From Mercurialis annua (lineage: Eukaryota; Streptophyta; Magnoliopsida; Malpighiales; Euphorbiaceae), in assembly GCF_937616625.2 (NCBI RefSeq), contig NC_065571.1:54235651-54299650 (forward strand): a DNA stretch of 64,000 bases, read 5' to 3'. Position numbers and translations under genes: made by a program. The notes beneath the pieces were generated by a model. The model saw only the letters and a list, made by a program, of their open reading frames with translations, was not told where the DNA came from and searched no databases. Below are positions 1 to 11,625 of this stretch, piece by piece (position 1 is the first letter of the stretch; the number at the start of each line of letters is the position of its first letter).

Positions 1-870
1 TTATTTTTTTAGATTAGTTGGACGAGATAATAATAATCAGTAATTTGTATTATTTTAATTGTGTTAGTCCTATATGGTGTCTAGTATCTTAGAGCTAAGG
101 GTTGTTCGGATATTAACTTATTTATTATTTTAGACCTGTCGACTGCTCGTGCTTCGGAGTCTACGCAGGGTTAGCTGTTTGCCAAGTTTCACGTGGATAA
201 GCAAGCAGCGAGTTTGTAGTGCTATTTACCGCTTTATTACGTACCGCATCATATTTTAGTATTATAAATATTTTTGAATTGTTTTAAGCGATTATGGATC
301 TGGACTGAAACGAGCTACTCGATAGGCTTGTATCGAGATTGTGTGCACCGGTAAGTACTTTGGGATCGGCAGACTAAAGTCTTGCTTACGCTGGTATGTG
401 ACAAGGATCTGTTCTCGTCCACTCTAGGTTTATCAGTATGCATCCACTCTCGGTTTATCAGTATGCTATGTCATACTTACGCTGAGATCATTTCAATACT
501 GTTTTCCATAATCATATTATATTAGTATAAAATGTTTTGATTTAAGGGTTTTAAACTTGGTTTATATATTATTTTGGTTATTGCACTTTGAGATTGTCGA
601 TCTGTTCGATTGTTTATTATTGGCATGTTTATTCTGAATTATATTTTTATTATATATAAGGCTTGTTGTGAAGCATTTCAGATATTTAAGTTATTTATAT
701 TAGAACTATGATATAAATTGCTAGACTTAGGTTGGAGTCTCGGTTGCCCCCGAGCAGTGTTTTTCCAGGTTTATATGTTTGTTTGTTTTCCGCGAGGCTT
801 GTTATGGGTTTTGGTACAAGCATACCCATACCCTAGCGCCGGTCACGATTCATGAAATTGGATCGTGACA
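1..870. mobile_element. LTR retrotransposon terminal repeat (3' end, cut by window edge)
   Basis: The block ends at about 870 with GGATCGTGACA. This resembles the GGGTCGTGACA-type ends of many plant LTR elements, whose LTRs begin TGTCACGACCC. No tRNA primer-binding site follows the end, so this is either the 3' LTR or a solo LTR whose start lies outside the window. No gag or pol reading frame is visible. It contains a 25-bp direct duplication at 418-467. The superfamily is inferred from the terminus only. Confidence 0.5.
418..467. repeat. 25-bp tandem duplication
   Basis: Two adjacent copies of a 25-base unit starting TCCACTCT begin at 418 and 443 and differ at two positions. The duplication lies inside the LTR-like block. 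Confidence 0.8.
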
Positions 871-1853
871 ACCCCTTATATTAAGTACAATATTATATCA
901 ACATTGATTGATACAATTTTCATTTGGTGGTATGGATTATAATTTTTTTTGTTAAATTGTAATAATTTATGAAATTTAAAAATATGCTAAATAGTTTATA
1001 ATTTTATTTAATTTTTATATAAAATGATAAAATTTAACCAATTTTAAAATTATAACAAAAATATGAAAAAAAATTAAGATTGATTATATATAATATTGAA
1101 ATGTTTTAACTTGTCATATGTAAAAAAAATAAAAAAAGGGCATGCAGATGTAATTTGCAAGAGCATATTTTATTAGTAAATAAATAGAAATTGATTTTGT
1201 TGCAAGTGATAGAACATGATTTCAACAAACTCTGCAAACCTTAAAGGCATACGTTGATATCCCGTGGATTTTCCATCTTAAAGATTATTTTTGTTAGAAT
1301 TTTTTTCTAGGATTTCTTCAACTGGTTCTGGAGTAAATATTTTAAGAATGATAAATTTTGAAACATAAATTACTATGGAAAACATATAATTACTATAAAA
1401 AATAAAAAATATTTGATTACTGACATAAAATTATTTAAATATAACTAAAACTTAATTTAAAAAGTAGTTAGAAGAAAGATTAGTTGTAATGATATTTAAA
1501 TTATTAAAAGTAAATATTAAAGTGATTAGAATTAACGGTGATAAAAATAGATACAAAAGGTTAAACTAGTAATATATATTTAATTAAATAATTAAATAAA
1601 TAAAAAAGGGCATTCTATCCGGATAGATTCTATCCGGATAGCATCACCCTTCCTTTTAACTACAGTTGTTGTATCAAGATTCTATCATGGGATGAAGCTG
1701 AAACATCTGGCTAATAGAGTTTAGTCTTCGGTGAAATAATGTTTAGTGGCCAAATACTACATCTAAAATATATTTATTTGATTTATATATTTTATAAAAA
1801 AAATAGTTTAATTAAACTAACTGTTTGAAGTATTGTTAGATCATCAATTAGTA

Positions 1854-1855
<2 letters not shown>
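871..1855. other. AT-rich intergenic DNA, no gene seen
   Basis: No open frame with coding character, no RNA gene and no clear terminal repeats were found here. At 1611-1640 the sequence TATCCGGATAG occurs twice in a row, a short palindromic duplication. Confidence 0.6.

Positions 1856-1908
<53 letters not shown>
1856..1908. repeat. (AT)n microsatellite, about 26 units
   Basis: About 53 bases of uninterrupted alternating A and T. The length of such runs usually varies between individuals, so this is a likely polymorphic marker. Confidence 0.95.
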
Positions 1909-1910
<2 letters not shown>

Positions 1911-1978
1911 ATACTAAAATAATTAGAAATAATTCATTATAATTATTATTAATATGATTTAATTGATTAAAATTAATA

Positions 1979-2228
1979 CTCTCTCCGTTCCATTATAATT
2001 GATACAATTTCATCTTTTCAATGTCATAATTTAATTGACAATTTTTATTTATATTTTATTATTTAATTACATTTTTCATTTTTACCCTTCTCTATCATTA
2101 AATTATTTAAAAAAATATTTTAGTGAAATGTGAAATATTTAATATGAATAGAGGATATTAAAATAAAATTATACTATATTTAATACATTATCTTAAACAA
2201 TATCTTAAACAATATGCATAAAAAAAAA
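1979..2228. mobile_element. MITE-like 5' end (CTCTCTCCGTTCC terminus)
   Basis: The segment opens with TACTCTCTCCGTTCCATTAT, the start typical of plant Tc1/mariner-type MITEs. A matching 3' end is not obvious. The region downstream is interrupted by the fold-back element at 2229-2538, which may have inserted into it. Boundaries are uncertain. Confidence 0.35.
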
Positions 2229-2538
2229 GGTTAATGTCATAAAATTTTACCAACCTTACACGTTTTTTCAATTTAATTACATTCATTAGAATTTCTCATA
2301 AAAATACACCAACTTTTATTTTTTTTTTCAAATTCATACACGGTGATGACATGTCATTCATTCATTGGTTAAAAATGACTTACACCTCAGCAAATCGCAC
2401 CAATGAATGAGTGTCACGTCAGCACCGTGTATGAATTTGAAAAAAAAATGAAAATTGGTGTATTGTTATGAGAAGTTTTGAAAATCGTGATTAAATTGAG
2501 AAAACGTGTGAAGTTAGTGAATTTTTATGACATTGCCC
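2229..2538. mobile_element. Fold-back element, about 310 bp
   Basis: The left arm (2229 to about 2375) is nearly reverse-complementary to the right arm (about 2395 to 2538). Both arms carry AATGTCATAAAA next to the terminus and CAAATTCATACACGGTG near the centre. The ends are GGTTAATG and CATTGCCC. The flanks are A-rich (nine A on the left, TTAAAAGAA on the right), so a 9-bp target duplication is possible but not demonstrable. It has no coding capacity. By arm structure it is probably a MULE-type MITE. Confidence 0.7.
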
Positions 2539-3205
2539 TTAAAAGAAATTTACAATTAGAAAGAGATATATGTAGCACAATTAAAGGTACCATAAAAAAA
2601 TTATCTAATTAACCAAATTCTAAAAATAAAAATAAATCTATAATTTAGAATATTCAAAATAAAAACAGACTATCGTTTGTGTGCGGATAAATATATATCA
2701 ATAATTTAAAGGCTATTTTTCAACTATTTTAAATTGAATTGACTAATTATGGATTGATTTGTCAGGAATTTAGGTTGAAATTATTGACCAACTTAGCCAA
2801 TAAAATATTTAGCTGAACTTTCATGGATTTGAGCTGTTATAATTCATATAAAACTTTTCTTTTTGGCCATATTCAAAAAAAATTCTTTGTTAGGTTATCT
2901 AAGAGCTTATTAAAGTCATCACTTACAGTGCAAAAAACTTTGTTTGTACTCCCATTAGCATAAAAAGCTCATTTGACTGACCTTTTCAATGGATAACAAA
3001 CCAACCCTATTTCAAAAAGTAAGGTGAACTAACACCTAAATTTAATTAAATTCAAGAATTATGATGTGATTTCACATGGTAACGGTTCGAATATGAGGTG
3101 GAATTAAAATTTCATATTATAAAATAAGAATCAAATGAAAAATATATAAATAGAAATCACTTATAAATTTGTATTATTTTAAAGTTAAACGTTGAATTTG
3201 TTAAA

Positions 3206-6200
3206 GGGTAATCTACACAAATCCCCTAAAAATGGTCATGTCTATTGTTTTTACCTCAGATTTTTTATTTTTGCAGTAATCTCTCAACTAAATCAAAAAA
3301 ATTTCACAAATCCCTCAATAATCCAAAATGAACCAAAATCAAAATAAAATAAGACACTTATAACCTTCAACCAAATCAACATCTGTAACAATTTTAACAT
3401 CACACAATGGTTCACACAATTTCAGTTTATCGATGTAGCATTCTGGCGGAGCTACGACGACGGTTGGGCGGAGGGATGGCGGTCAGATGGCAGTTCGATG
3501 GCGGTCCGGTGGAGGTATGGCTGATCACCTGTCATCTCCTTATTCTTGGATCTACAATTATTCTACCTATTATAACTAGATCTATATCCATCATCGACTA
3601 CTACCTGACTTCGCCGGTTATTTATGGATCGCGCAAACGTTCTTCGACCCTCACATCGGTTTCATGGTCTCCGGTAACACAATTTCACCAAATCTGAGCA
3701 TCAATCAGTAGGATATTGAGAAAACTTAAGCAATTAAAGATGAGTAGCGGAGGCGCGGAGGCCGGAGCAATTGAGGTAAAGAAGAAAGGAGCAATTTTCG
3801 CAATAGAAGTTGAAGAATGCTGAGAAAGAAGCGGAGGAATTACTGAGAGAAAGATTTGAAATGATAGAGTAATAACTTGGAATGGTGGAGAAAGAGATAG
3901 TTACAGTGAAGAAAAGGCTCAAAACGGAAAAGGAAGGGATTGAAACGGCAGAGTGAAAGAGTGAAGAGGTGGTTAAATTTGAAGGATTGCCACAACCTGA
4001 TGTCATGGTTGTAGTGGAAATTGTTGGTTCCTATTTTAATTGTTAATTGAATTTTAATATCTGAAGTCAAACATCTTAATTATTTTTTTAATTTGTTTTG
4101 TTTTATTTATATCATGTGTATCATAAATTATTTGGTAATTTGAATTGGTGTTTTATTTAGGTAATCATCCACTAAATGAAAATTTCTTTAATTTAATGTC
4201 ATTTCTAAGTTTTAATTATTTGTAAGGTTTTTCTTATATTTTTGATTTTATAGACTGTCAATTACATTTCACTTAAAAACAATTATTCAATTGTTATAAT
4301 AGATTTTATCTTAAAATTCTCTATATATAAAAAATCAGATAAAATTGTAAAGAGTAGTAAGATAATTTTTTTAAAAAAAATGAATTAAAATAGTTCAGTT
4401 GATATAGGTTCATATGAGGTTCACATTAGGTTGATTTTCGATTTTATTAGTGTTTCATCCACATTAATGTTGTGAAAATTGTTTTGTTTCTAAATTTGTT
4501 GCCGTATTGCTAAGAATTTTATTCAATTTTAATTTTCAAGTATTTGGTGAATCTTTACTTGCAGAAGGATAATGATCTATTTCCGTCTGATTTATTAAAT
4601 TGAGTTCTAAACTTTTGTTTTCAGGGAAGGTAAATCGAAAATAATTGAGAAAAAAAAACCAACAGAAGGAAGAAAAAGGGATCTTGAGTGAGATAATTTA
4701 TTGGTCTCTGTTCTCTCATAGAATTCGTGTTTGCTCAAATATGTATATATAATCTATCACCCAAAATTTCGCATACGGTTCACATCAAGTTGCTTTTCAG
4801 TTTTATAGACTATCGATTACATTTTACTTAAAAACAGTTATCCAGTTCTTATAATAGACTATATCTCAAAATTTTCTCTATATAAAATATCAGATACGAT
4901 TGTAAAGAGCAGTAAAACAAATTTTGTAAAAAATTGAATTAAGATAGTTCGGTTGATACAGGTTCACATCAGGTTCACATAAGGTTCATTTTCGGTTTTA
5001 TGGACTATCATATGCATTTCACTTAAAAGAGATATTCAATTTGTATATCATTTAAGATTGTAAAGAACAGTAATACAAATTTGATTTAAAATTGAATTAA
5101 AGTAGTTCAGTTGATATAGGTTCACATCAGGTTCACATTAGGTTCACATTAGGTTGATTTTTGATTTTATAGTCTGTCAAATACATTTCACTTAAAAAAA
5201 ATATTCAATTAGTATTTAAACCAAATTTTAAAATTCTCTCTATATAAAATGTCATTTAATATTGTAAAGAGCAGCAAGTTAAATTTGATTAAAAATTGAG
5301 CTAAAGTAGTTCAGTTAATATAGGTTCACATTAGGTTCACATCAGGTTGATTTTTATTTTTATAGTCTGTCAAATGCGTTTCACTTAAAAGAGATGTTCA
5401 ATTACTGTATTATACTAAATCTCAAAATTTTCTCCATATAAAATATCATTTAAGATTGTAAAGAGCAGTAAGATAAATTTGATTAAAATTGAATTAAAGT
5501 AGTTCACTTGAATAGGTTCACATCAGGTTCACATCAGGTTCACATCAGGTTGATTTTCGGTTTTATAAATTATCAAATATTTCATAAAAGAGTTATATAA
5601 TAAAAAAATTCTAAACATTCACCAATCTAAATATAATTTTTTTTCTAAACATTCAATAAAACTAAAATATTAAATTTAGATCACCAATCTAAATATAAAA
5701 CTAATAAACTAAAGTTAACAACGAGTCGATTTATGGTTACATAATCACACAATAAACTAATAAATATATTTAAAATAGTAACTTGACAATTAATCAATTT
5801 GTAGTTACTATAAAATAATGAGAATCACATTTACACACTATAGTACCAATGATTGTTATAACATTACAAAACTAATTAAATACCGAATCGTCATTCCAAA
5901 TTTACTTCAATAGAGCTTCTAAATTCAAAAAGACAGCCAATCAAATTCTGATCCTTCGTTAATCTTTTATAACAAATAAAATGCACAATCAATATACACA
6001 ACAGTATCACCATGATATGGAATTCAAACTTGAAGATTAAAATAGTACATAACTACCTTGCATAAATACTATACAAGTTCTTCAAATCCACCTTGCATAA
6101 AAAACAACAAAAACGTCAACATTCTTTCCTTTAGTTCTATATAACCAAGAAAGAAAATAAATTTACAAAACTAAAAAATCAAATAGCCACTTAATGATTC

Positions 6201-7127
6201 TTCTCATTCATAACATAATAATCACAATATCCAAAAGCTGCTGTGGAAGGGACTCGCCATAAAGATATCAAATTTACCTTGCATATACCCACAAATATAT
6301 TAAATTTATCTAGCAACCCAACAATCAATGATGGGGTCATTTTTCCTACATATACCCACAAAGATATTAAATTTAAAGAAAATATAGATCTCTGCTATCA
6401 ACTAATTATAGATGATTGTAAGAATTATGAAAAAAATTCCCTCATAATTTAGTTACCTATACACTTGCACATGATTCATTACAATCAAGCAAAAATAAAC
6501 ATTATAAAGAAACAATTCAAGATAAACAGAAACTATTTCTATTATCGCCAAACAAAACCATCTCAGATTTGAAGATCCACAAAACATCAAAAACAGTCGC
6601 AATCATAAGATTTACAGAGTCATTAAGTAGATGAAACATTAAAAAGAGAAGATTAGATATACCGTTCGGCAAGCTGGTAATTGACCAGATAACGTTTGCT
6701 GGATCTAACGGCCGCCGAGCTCTGGTTTATTTAGATCGAAGCGATTGTAATATGAACAAACCATTTCCGTTAGTAAGCTATCTATGCAACTTTCTCACAC
6801 TTCTCTTCCATTTTTTAGCATAATGCTTCGAGTAGGTAACGAATAAACCAACCAGAAGCTCAGAGACGTACCGACCACTGTTGTTTTCCGACCATCTTTA
6901 TTGCGCCGTTGCTCCGGTTGTCCGGCCATAACGAATCGACCACCAACCAAACACTCTAACCTCTTGTTTTAAACTCTATCTTTAGGTGAGGTTATAAATG
7001 TAATAAAGTCAAAATGAGGTATGCTGTGAAAACAAATTTTAAAAAATGAGTGATTTCTGCAAAAAGTAAAAAGTTGGGTCACTAACATAAAGATTTGAAA
7101 TTTTGAGGGATTTTGTGTAATTTTCTC
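3206..7127. mobile_element. Non-autonomous Mutator-like element (MULE), 3.9 kb
   Basis: A perfect 9-bp direct repeat, TTTGTTAAA, flanks the element at 3197-3205 and 7128-7136. The left end (GGGTAATCTACACAAATCCC) and the reverse complement of the right end (GAGAAAATTACACAAAATCCC) form diverged inverted repeats that continue for about 100 bp, both with TTTTTGCAG near base 70. A 9-bp duplication is the MULE hallmark. No transposase frame is present; the longest interior frames are under 100 codons. GC-richer gene-like patches sit just inside both ends (3440-3800 and 6660-6950), and a ~190-bp tandem array occupies 4247-5600. A Pack-MULE carrying gene fragments is possible but unproven. Confidence 0.8.
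4247..5600. repeat. Tandem array of ~190-bp units inside the MULE
   Basis: Units begin with TTTTATAGACTGTCAA-like sequence at 4247, 4801, 4996, 5165, 5357 and 5561. Each then carries a TTCACTTAAAA block, an ATTGTAAAGAGCAGTAA block, AAAGTAGTTCAGTTGATA and a run of two to four GGTTCACATCA/TTA hexamer-plus-pentamer copies. Spacing is 170-205 bp between neighbours. About 350 bp of unrelated sequence separates the first two units. Confidence 0.85.
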
Positions 7128-7234
7128 TTTGTTAAATTTAACATTGAAAGTGGGCTTGTTCAGAGAAGCCATAAAAGCCCAGTTTCAATTAAATGGCCCA
7201 AGTAATGAACTCCAAAAAGTCCAATTTCTGTATC

Positions 7235-7954
7235 AAAATAATTACACCCCTAAACCTCAAATATGACCAAAATACCCTTAGCGCCGTCTTTTTCAATCAA
7301 CTATCATTCTTTAAAAAAAATAAAAAAAGCTGACGGCGCCACGTTAGCAAAACACCTTAAAATTTCAAACACCCAAAATACCTCTAATTTTAATATAGAA
7401 AAAAATAAAAAAATCAAACCAACCCAGTCTAATCTAAACCACTTGATTAAACCCAACAACCACCGCCGGAAAATTTTCCGGTCATCTTCTCCGAGATGAC
7501 CGAAAAAATTTCCGGTCATCTTCAAGAACCGGATCTGTTCTTGAGAAACAGATCTGGCGCGGATCTGTGCTTGAAGATGACTGGAAAATTTTTCGGCAGT
7601 GGTCATGTGGCAGTGTTGGTCGGGTGACGGTGGTTGGATCGGTGATGGATGAGTTGACCGAATGGTTTGGGTTATATTGAGTTGGGTTGAATTATTTTTT
7701 TAATTAAATTTAGGGGTATTTTGGGTGATTTAATTTTTTAAGATTTTTTGATGACATGTCAGCTGATGTGGCGCTGTCAGATTTTTTTTTAGAATGTCAG
7801 CTGACAAAAAAAAGGCACCATAAATATTTTCGTCTTCAGGGGGTTTAGCGAGCGCCGCATAAAGATTAGGGGGTTTATTGATCGTTTTTAAACATTAGAG
7901 GATTTGTTGTAAGATACCTTAATTAAAAGTCAGGGCCGTGGCGGATTATTAGCC
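7235..7954. mobile_element. Fold-back element with GC-richer core
   Basis: The left part (CACCCCTAAACC, then CACCCAAAATACC) and the right part (GGGGTATTTTGGGTG, then AGGGGGTTTATTG) are inverted copies. The core contains a perfect 16-bp palindrome, CCGGAAAATTTTCCGG, at 7466-7481, and a GGTCATCTTC motif repeated in both orientations. The right terminus, GGATTATTAGCC, matches the terminus of the small fold-back at 63530-63666, so the two may be related. The left boundary is not firm. Confidence 0.55.
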
Positions 7955-7984
7955 GGAAAAATACTTGATCTGAAGGGAAAAATT

Positions 7985-8590
7985 CTAAATAATACCCTAA
8001 TATATAATTCGAAATGTAATTAACCCCTGATAATATTTTTAGAAAGAAATTTATCTAACGTTTTTAAAGTGTCCCGTATAAACCTCTCATTGTAACAGAG
8101 TTAAATCAATTGAAATCACCGTCTATTTATGGCTATGTAGGAAAAAAAATACTAATGCTGACATGGAACATCTACCTACCCATTCTTTTTTGTTTTCCAA
8201 ATTACAAATATTCTCAAAATTCAGAAACCCTAATTTTTCTTCATTCAATTTTTTTAATTCTGCTTCAGTTTGCTTCATCTTCTAAATTTTATCCCGTTCT
8301 TGAATTAAAGTAGGAGAATTCTCAGCGGCAGTAGTCTCGTCGTAAGGTGAAAAATCCATGGGTGAGTAATCATAAAAAGAGAATTTGAGAAAATATTAAA
8401 TTTGGGGATTTAGGGATTTGAGATTTGAGATTTTTTTTTGGATAGCTAGGTGGTCCACGTCAGCATATTGTTTTGCGTAAACAAACGGTCCGTTACAAAG
8501 AGGCGCTTATGTGGGCCACTTTGAAAACATCAGGCGTGTTTCTTTTCCAAAAATGTTATGATGGGCTTCTTTATACCTTTTTCAAAATTG
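7985..8590. mobile_element. Fold-back element next to the ET gene promoter
   Basis: Left sequence around 8015-8100 (ATTTTTAGAAAGAAA, TTTTTAAAGTG, CCTCTCATTGTAAC) pairs with right sequence around 8480-8570 (GTTACAAAGAGGCG, CCACTTTGAAAAC, TTTTCCAAAAATG). The arms are roughly 150-200 bp and diverged. The right end lies about 130 bp upstream of the ET start codon at 8721. No target duplication was identified, so the exact limits are approximate. Confidence 0.6.
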
Positions 8591-8720
8591 AAATGATAAC
8601 GTGCACAGAATTTTCTAAGCTATCATTTCCATATATAGATTCCTCAGACACTTTTAAAAACCACCTGATTAACGGTCAAATCCACGAAATGCTACACTCA
8701 GGTCCTAACATCAATCAAAA

Positions 8721-10679
8721 ATGGCAGTGACCGGTAATTCTAATGTTCTTACTGTCTCAAGATTGAAGAGAGAAGATCATAAGCATACAAAACACGATAC
8801 CCACTTCTCCAAATGGCAGGTTAATTTCTGGGTTCTATCAAAGTTTTAATTTTTTTTAACAAACATTAAATTTGTCATCAAATACATGGTTATCTTCATA
8901 AAATTTAACTGTTTTTTCATGTTATAGTGCACATTTTAACTGTTTTTTCATGTAATAGTTCACAGTTTAGTTTCTACTTGAGCAAACATTTGAGGTTTTT
9001 ATATCTGAGTAATTGAGTGTATAATGCTTGGATTTTCAGGTTCTTATTGGACCTAGTGATTGGGAAGATTATTCCCGAGGTAAAGAGGGAGCTGCAAAAT
9101 ACAGGGTTCATAATCTTCCTACAAGGTCAGATCCTGGTTTATATGAGCTTGGCATAGCAGTTTCTCGATCTGAATCGGTGCGTGGAGTTGGCAAGCTTCA
9201 CCCAGATGACATAGCGGTGGTTTATCTTGGTCAAGCCGAAAATGTGAGGAGTAGACTCCAGCGATATGGGCGTTCAGGCGCTCATTTGGGCAATCGATAT
9301 TTAACTGCTCAATTGAATGACTCTAAAGCTGATTTTGATCGAAACGGAGTTGGTTTGTTTGAGGAGATATTTTTAAGAGGCCACTCCATTGTGTTTAGAT
9401 GGGCTCCTGTGAGTATTGCTCTTTTTTCTTGTTTGGTCGGTACATTACATGCAAAGTTGCACATAAACTTCTCGAGTTTTACATTTCAGAGTTTTGTTTC
9501 TGTTTTCGTAAACGCTTTTGAAATTCTAGAATTCTATGGTTTCGCTATTTTCTATTTTGGTATTTTCCATTTCCATCCTATGTAGGCTACGTGTGAATAA
9601 TCGGTTCATATTAGTTGTTGAAATTAGGCTACGAGATGAGATTTCTAGCTGAACATGTTAGTATCTTTGAACCTTTTGGGATCGATTGGAATATGATGTT
9701 TTTCTAGGATCAAACATGAAACTAGAAGATTATACCACAAATGCTTGATAGTATTAGATTTTCATAGCAGTCATAAGGACACAAATAGGTTCTGCTTGTG
9801 CAGAAATTATTATGTGACCTCATTGTGCAAAGGTTAGTTTGGTGTCTATGTGTTTGTAAGTTCTTGGATGTAATAATTGTTTTATTTTCATTTCGTTTTC
9901 TGAAATAGATGAAAGATAAGAAGAATGCTGAGAAAACAGAAGCACAGCTGCTCGAAACATTCGACTATGCATGGAACAAAGGTAGCAATGGTGTACGTCG
10001 TCCAAATGATATCCTTCAGAAACTTAGCAAAACTGCATCAACTAGTAGCAGACTTTCAAGTATTTCCAAAAGGTTTCTATTTATACATCCGACTCGAGTG
10101 GGGATCAAAATAGAATCAAACAAGTCATTTCCACCACCAAAACCTAGTGTTCCTCCTGTTGATAAGGAAAGCAAGAGTTTTCTCTATGGTATTTTCAAAT
10201 TTAGCAGATCACAGCCAAGATTAGTTTCAGAAAAATGTGGCAATACCGATGAGGAGCTCGGTCCAAAATGTAAATTCATAATGAGTGATGCTGTGCCTTG
10301 TAGAAGGCCACCAGTTAAGGGGAGAAAGAGATGTGAAGAACACAAAGGAATGAGAAATTACGTACCGAATAATCGCTCAAAATCCGTCATTTCAGAAGGT
10401 AAATCAGATTATGATCAGGATCTGAACTGTACTACATGTAGAGTAAATTTAGGTGATGGAAATTTCTGCAAGAAGCAAGCAGTCACAGGAAGAAAAAGAT
10501 GTGAAGAACATAAAGGGATGAGGATCAAGGCTAATAATTCTTCTTCTTCAAGGGTTGGGACACTGTCATGTGGAGTTGCATTACAGAATGGGTCAGTGTG
10601 CATGAAATCTCCAGTTCAAGGAAGAAAAAGATGTGAGCAGCACAAGGGAATGAGAGTTCCAACTCATAATATACATTGA
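8721..10679 (+). CDS. ET2: EFFECTOR OF TRANSCRIPTION (ET) family protein, GIY-YIG type
   Basis: Three exons, 8721-8819, 9040-9408 and 9909-10679, all phase 0, give 412 residues. The N-terminal half (about residues 34-200) contains the ET-type GIY-YIG-like domain: VLIGPSDWEDY, GLYELGIAV, VVYLGQAENVRSRLQRY, then FRWAP and AEKTEAQLLETFDYAWN. The C-terminal half has three cysteine repeats, each ending GRKRCEEHKGMR or GRKRCEQHKGMR, which are the plant-specific ET zinc-binding repeats. ET proteins are nuclear regulators linked in the literature to gibberellin responses and to DNA single-strand cutting or methylation change; that role is family knowledge, not seen here. The family match is very strong; ET1 versus ET2 is less sure. 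A candidate polyadenylation signal (AATAAA) lies at about 10806. A fold-back transposon ends ~130 bp upstream of the start. Confidence 0.93.
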
Positions 10680-11625
10680 CCAATAACATCAGAAATTAAA
10701 GTCTAATTTTAAGTTACAAATTTGTAACAAGGGCCTTAACTTAATATGTTTGTGTTATGATGATTATATATTTTATTGTTCAAGAATTGTTTGTACTATG
10801 TTGCTCAATAAATTAATTTGGTTTATTCAGTCATTTTTCTTATTTGTTCATGTTCCGAGTTTGTATTGATTCGAGTCGGGTTCAATCGGATTTGACTCTT
10901 AAATTCAAACCCAAATACAGTTCAGGCCTAATATTTATTACTCAAATTCGGCTTTTGTACACGATTTATATGGATTCAGGTTAGATTTTCAGGTCTATTT
11001 AAATATTTAACTAAAAATAAAAAGATTAATACACACACGGACTTGGATCGAACTTATGACGGTATACTTATTAAGCAGGCCGAGATTGGTGGACCGGACG
11101 GATAGCGGCCCAATAAGCTAATCTGTTCCAAAGGCAATAGCTATTGGCCTGATTGTTTAAAAAATTCAAACCTTTTTAAACCTTTTATAAATTTAACCAA
11201 AGTTTTGAAGTTCAAAAAATTACTCCAATTTAAAAATTGATAGCAATTTTAGCCAATTTAATAACTATGCATAATTTTATATATCAATAAAATAATTGGT
11301 AAAATTGCTACATTCATCTTCTACTAACACATCAGCTAACTCTAATAACAGAAACTGTATATGGGTCGTTAGAGAATATAGGACCAGTCACATTGCAAGG
11401 TCTGAAATCAAGGAACAATAGATATGACAAAATGGAAATGGTCTTACAATGTTTGCCATTGCCAGTTTTCTTTCTCTACCAAAATTAATCCTCAATTTTA
11501 TCTATTGAAAAAATGCTAACTTGGTGCAACTAAGCAGATTGGTCTGAAAGGTGAAGATTTGAAACTCTATAGCGGAGCACAATTGGCACTAGGAATTTAA
11601 CTAACAATAGTGAAAGACTAACTTT
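10680..11625. other. Intergenic, includes a dispersed repeat shared with 26.0-26.2 kb
   Basis: No gene was seen. The segment from about 11025 to 11310 (GGACTTGGATCGAACTTATG, then TTCAAACCTTTT, then TATGCATAATTTTATATATC) recurs in the same order at about 26043-26205. Both are probably copies of one unclassified transposon. Confidence 0.6.

Noticed and set aside
3407..3697. 96-codon open frame inside the MULE
   Set aside because: No domain or coding bias, and it is embedded in a transposon. It may be a captured fragment but is not supported as a gene.
7263..7606. Overlapping frames on both strands (78 and 100 codons)
   Set aside because: They lie in a fold-back element whose inverted sequence gives open frames on both strands by chance.
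8473..8730. 85-codon frame ahead of the ET gene
   Set aside because: It overlaps the ET start codon in another frame and is made largely of the fold-back arm.
9409..9585. Continuation of ET exon 2 into an open tail
   Set aside because: The reading frame continues past the GTGAGT donor at 9409, but the residues become low-complexity intron translation, and exon 3 joins in phase with the conserved AEKTEAQLLE block.
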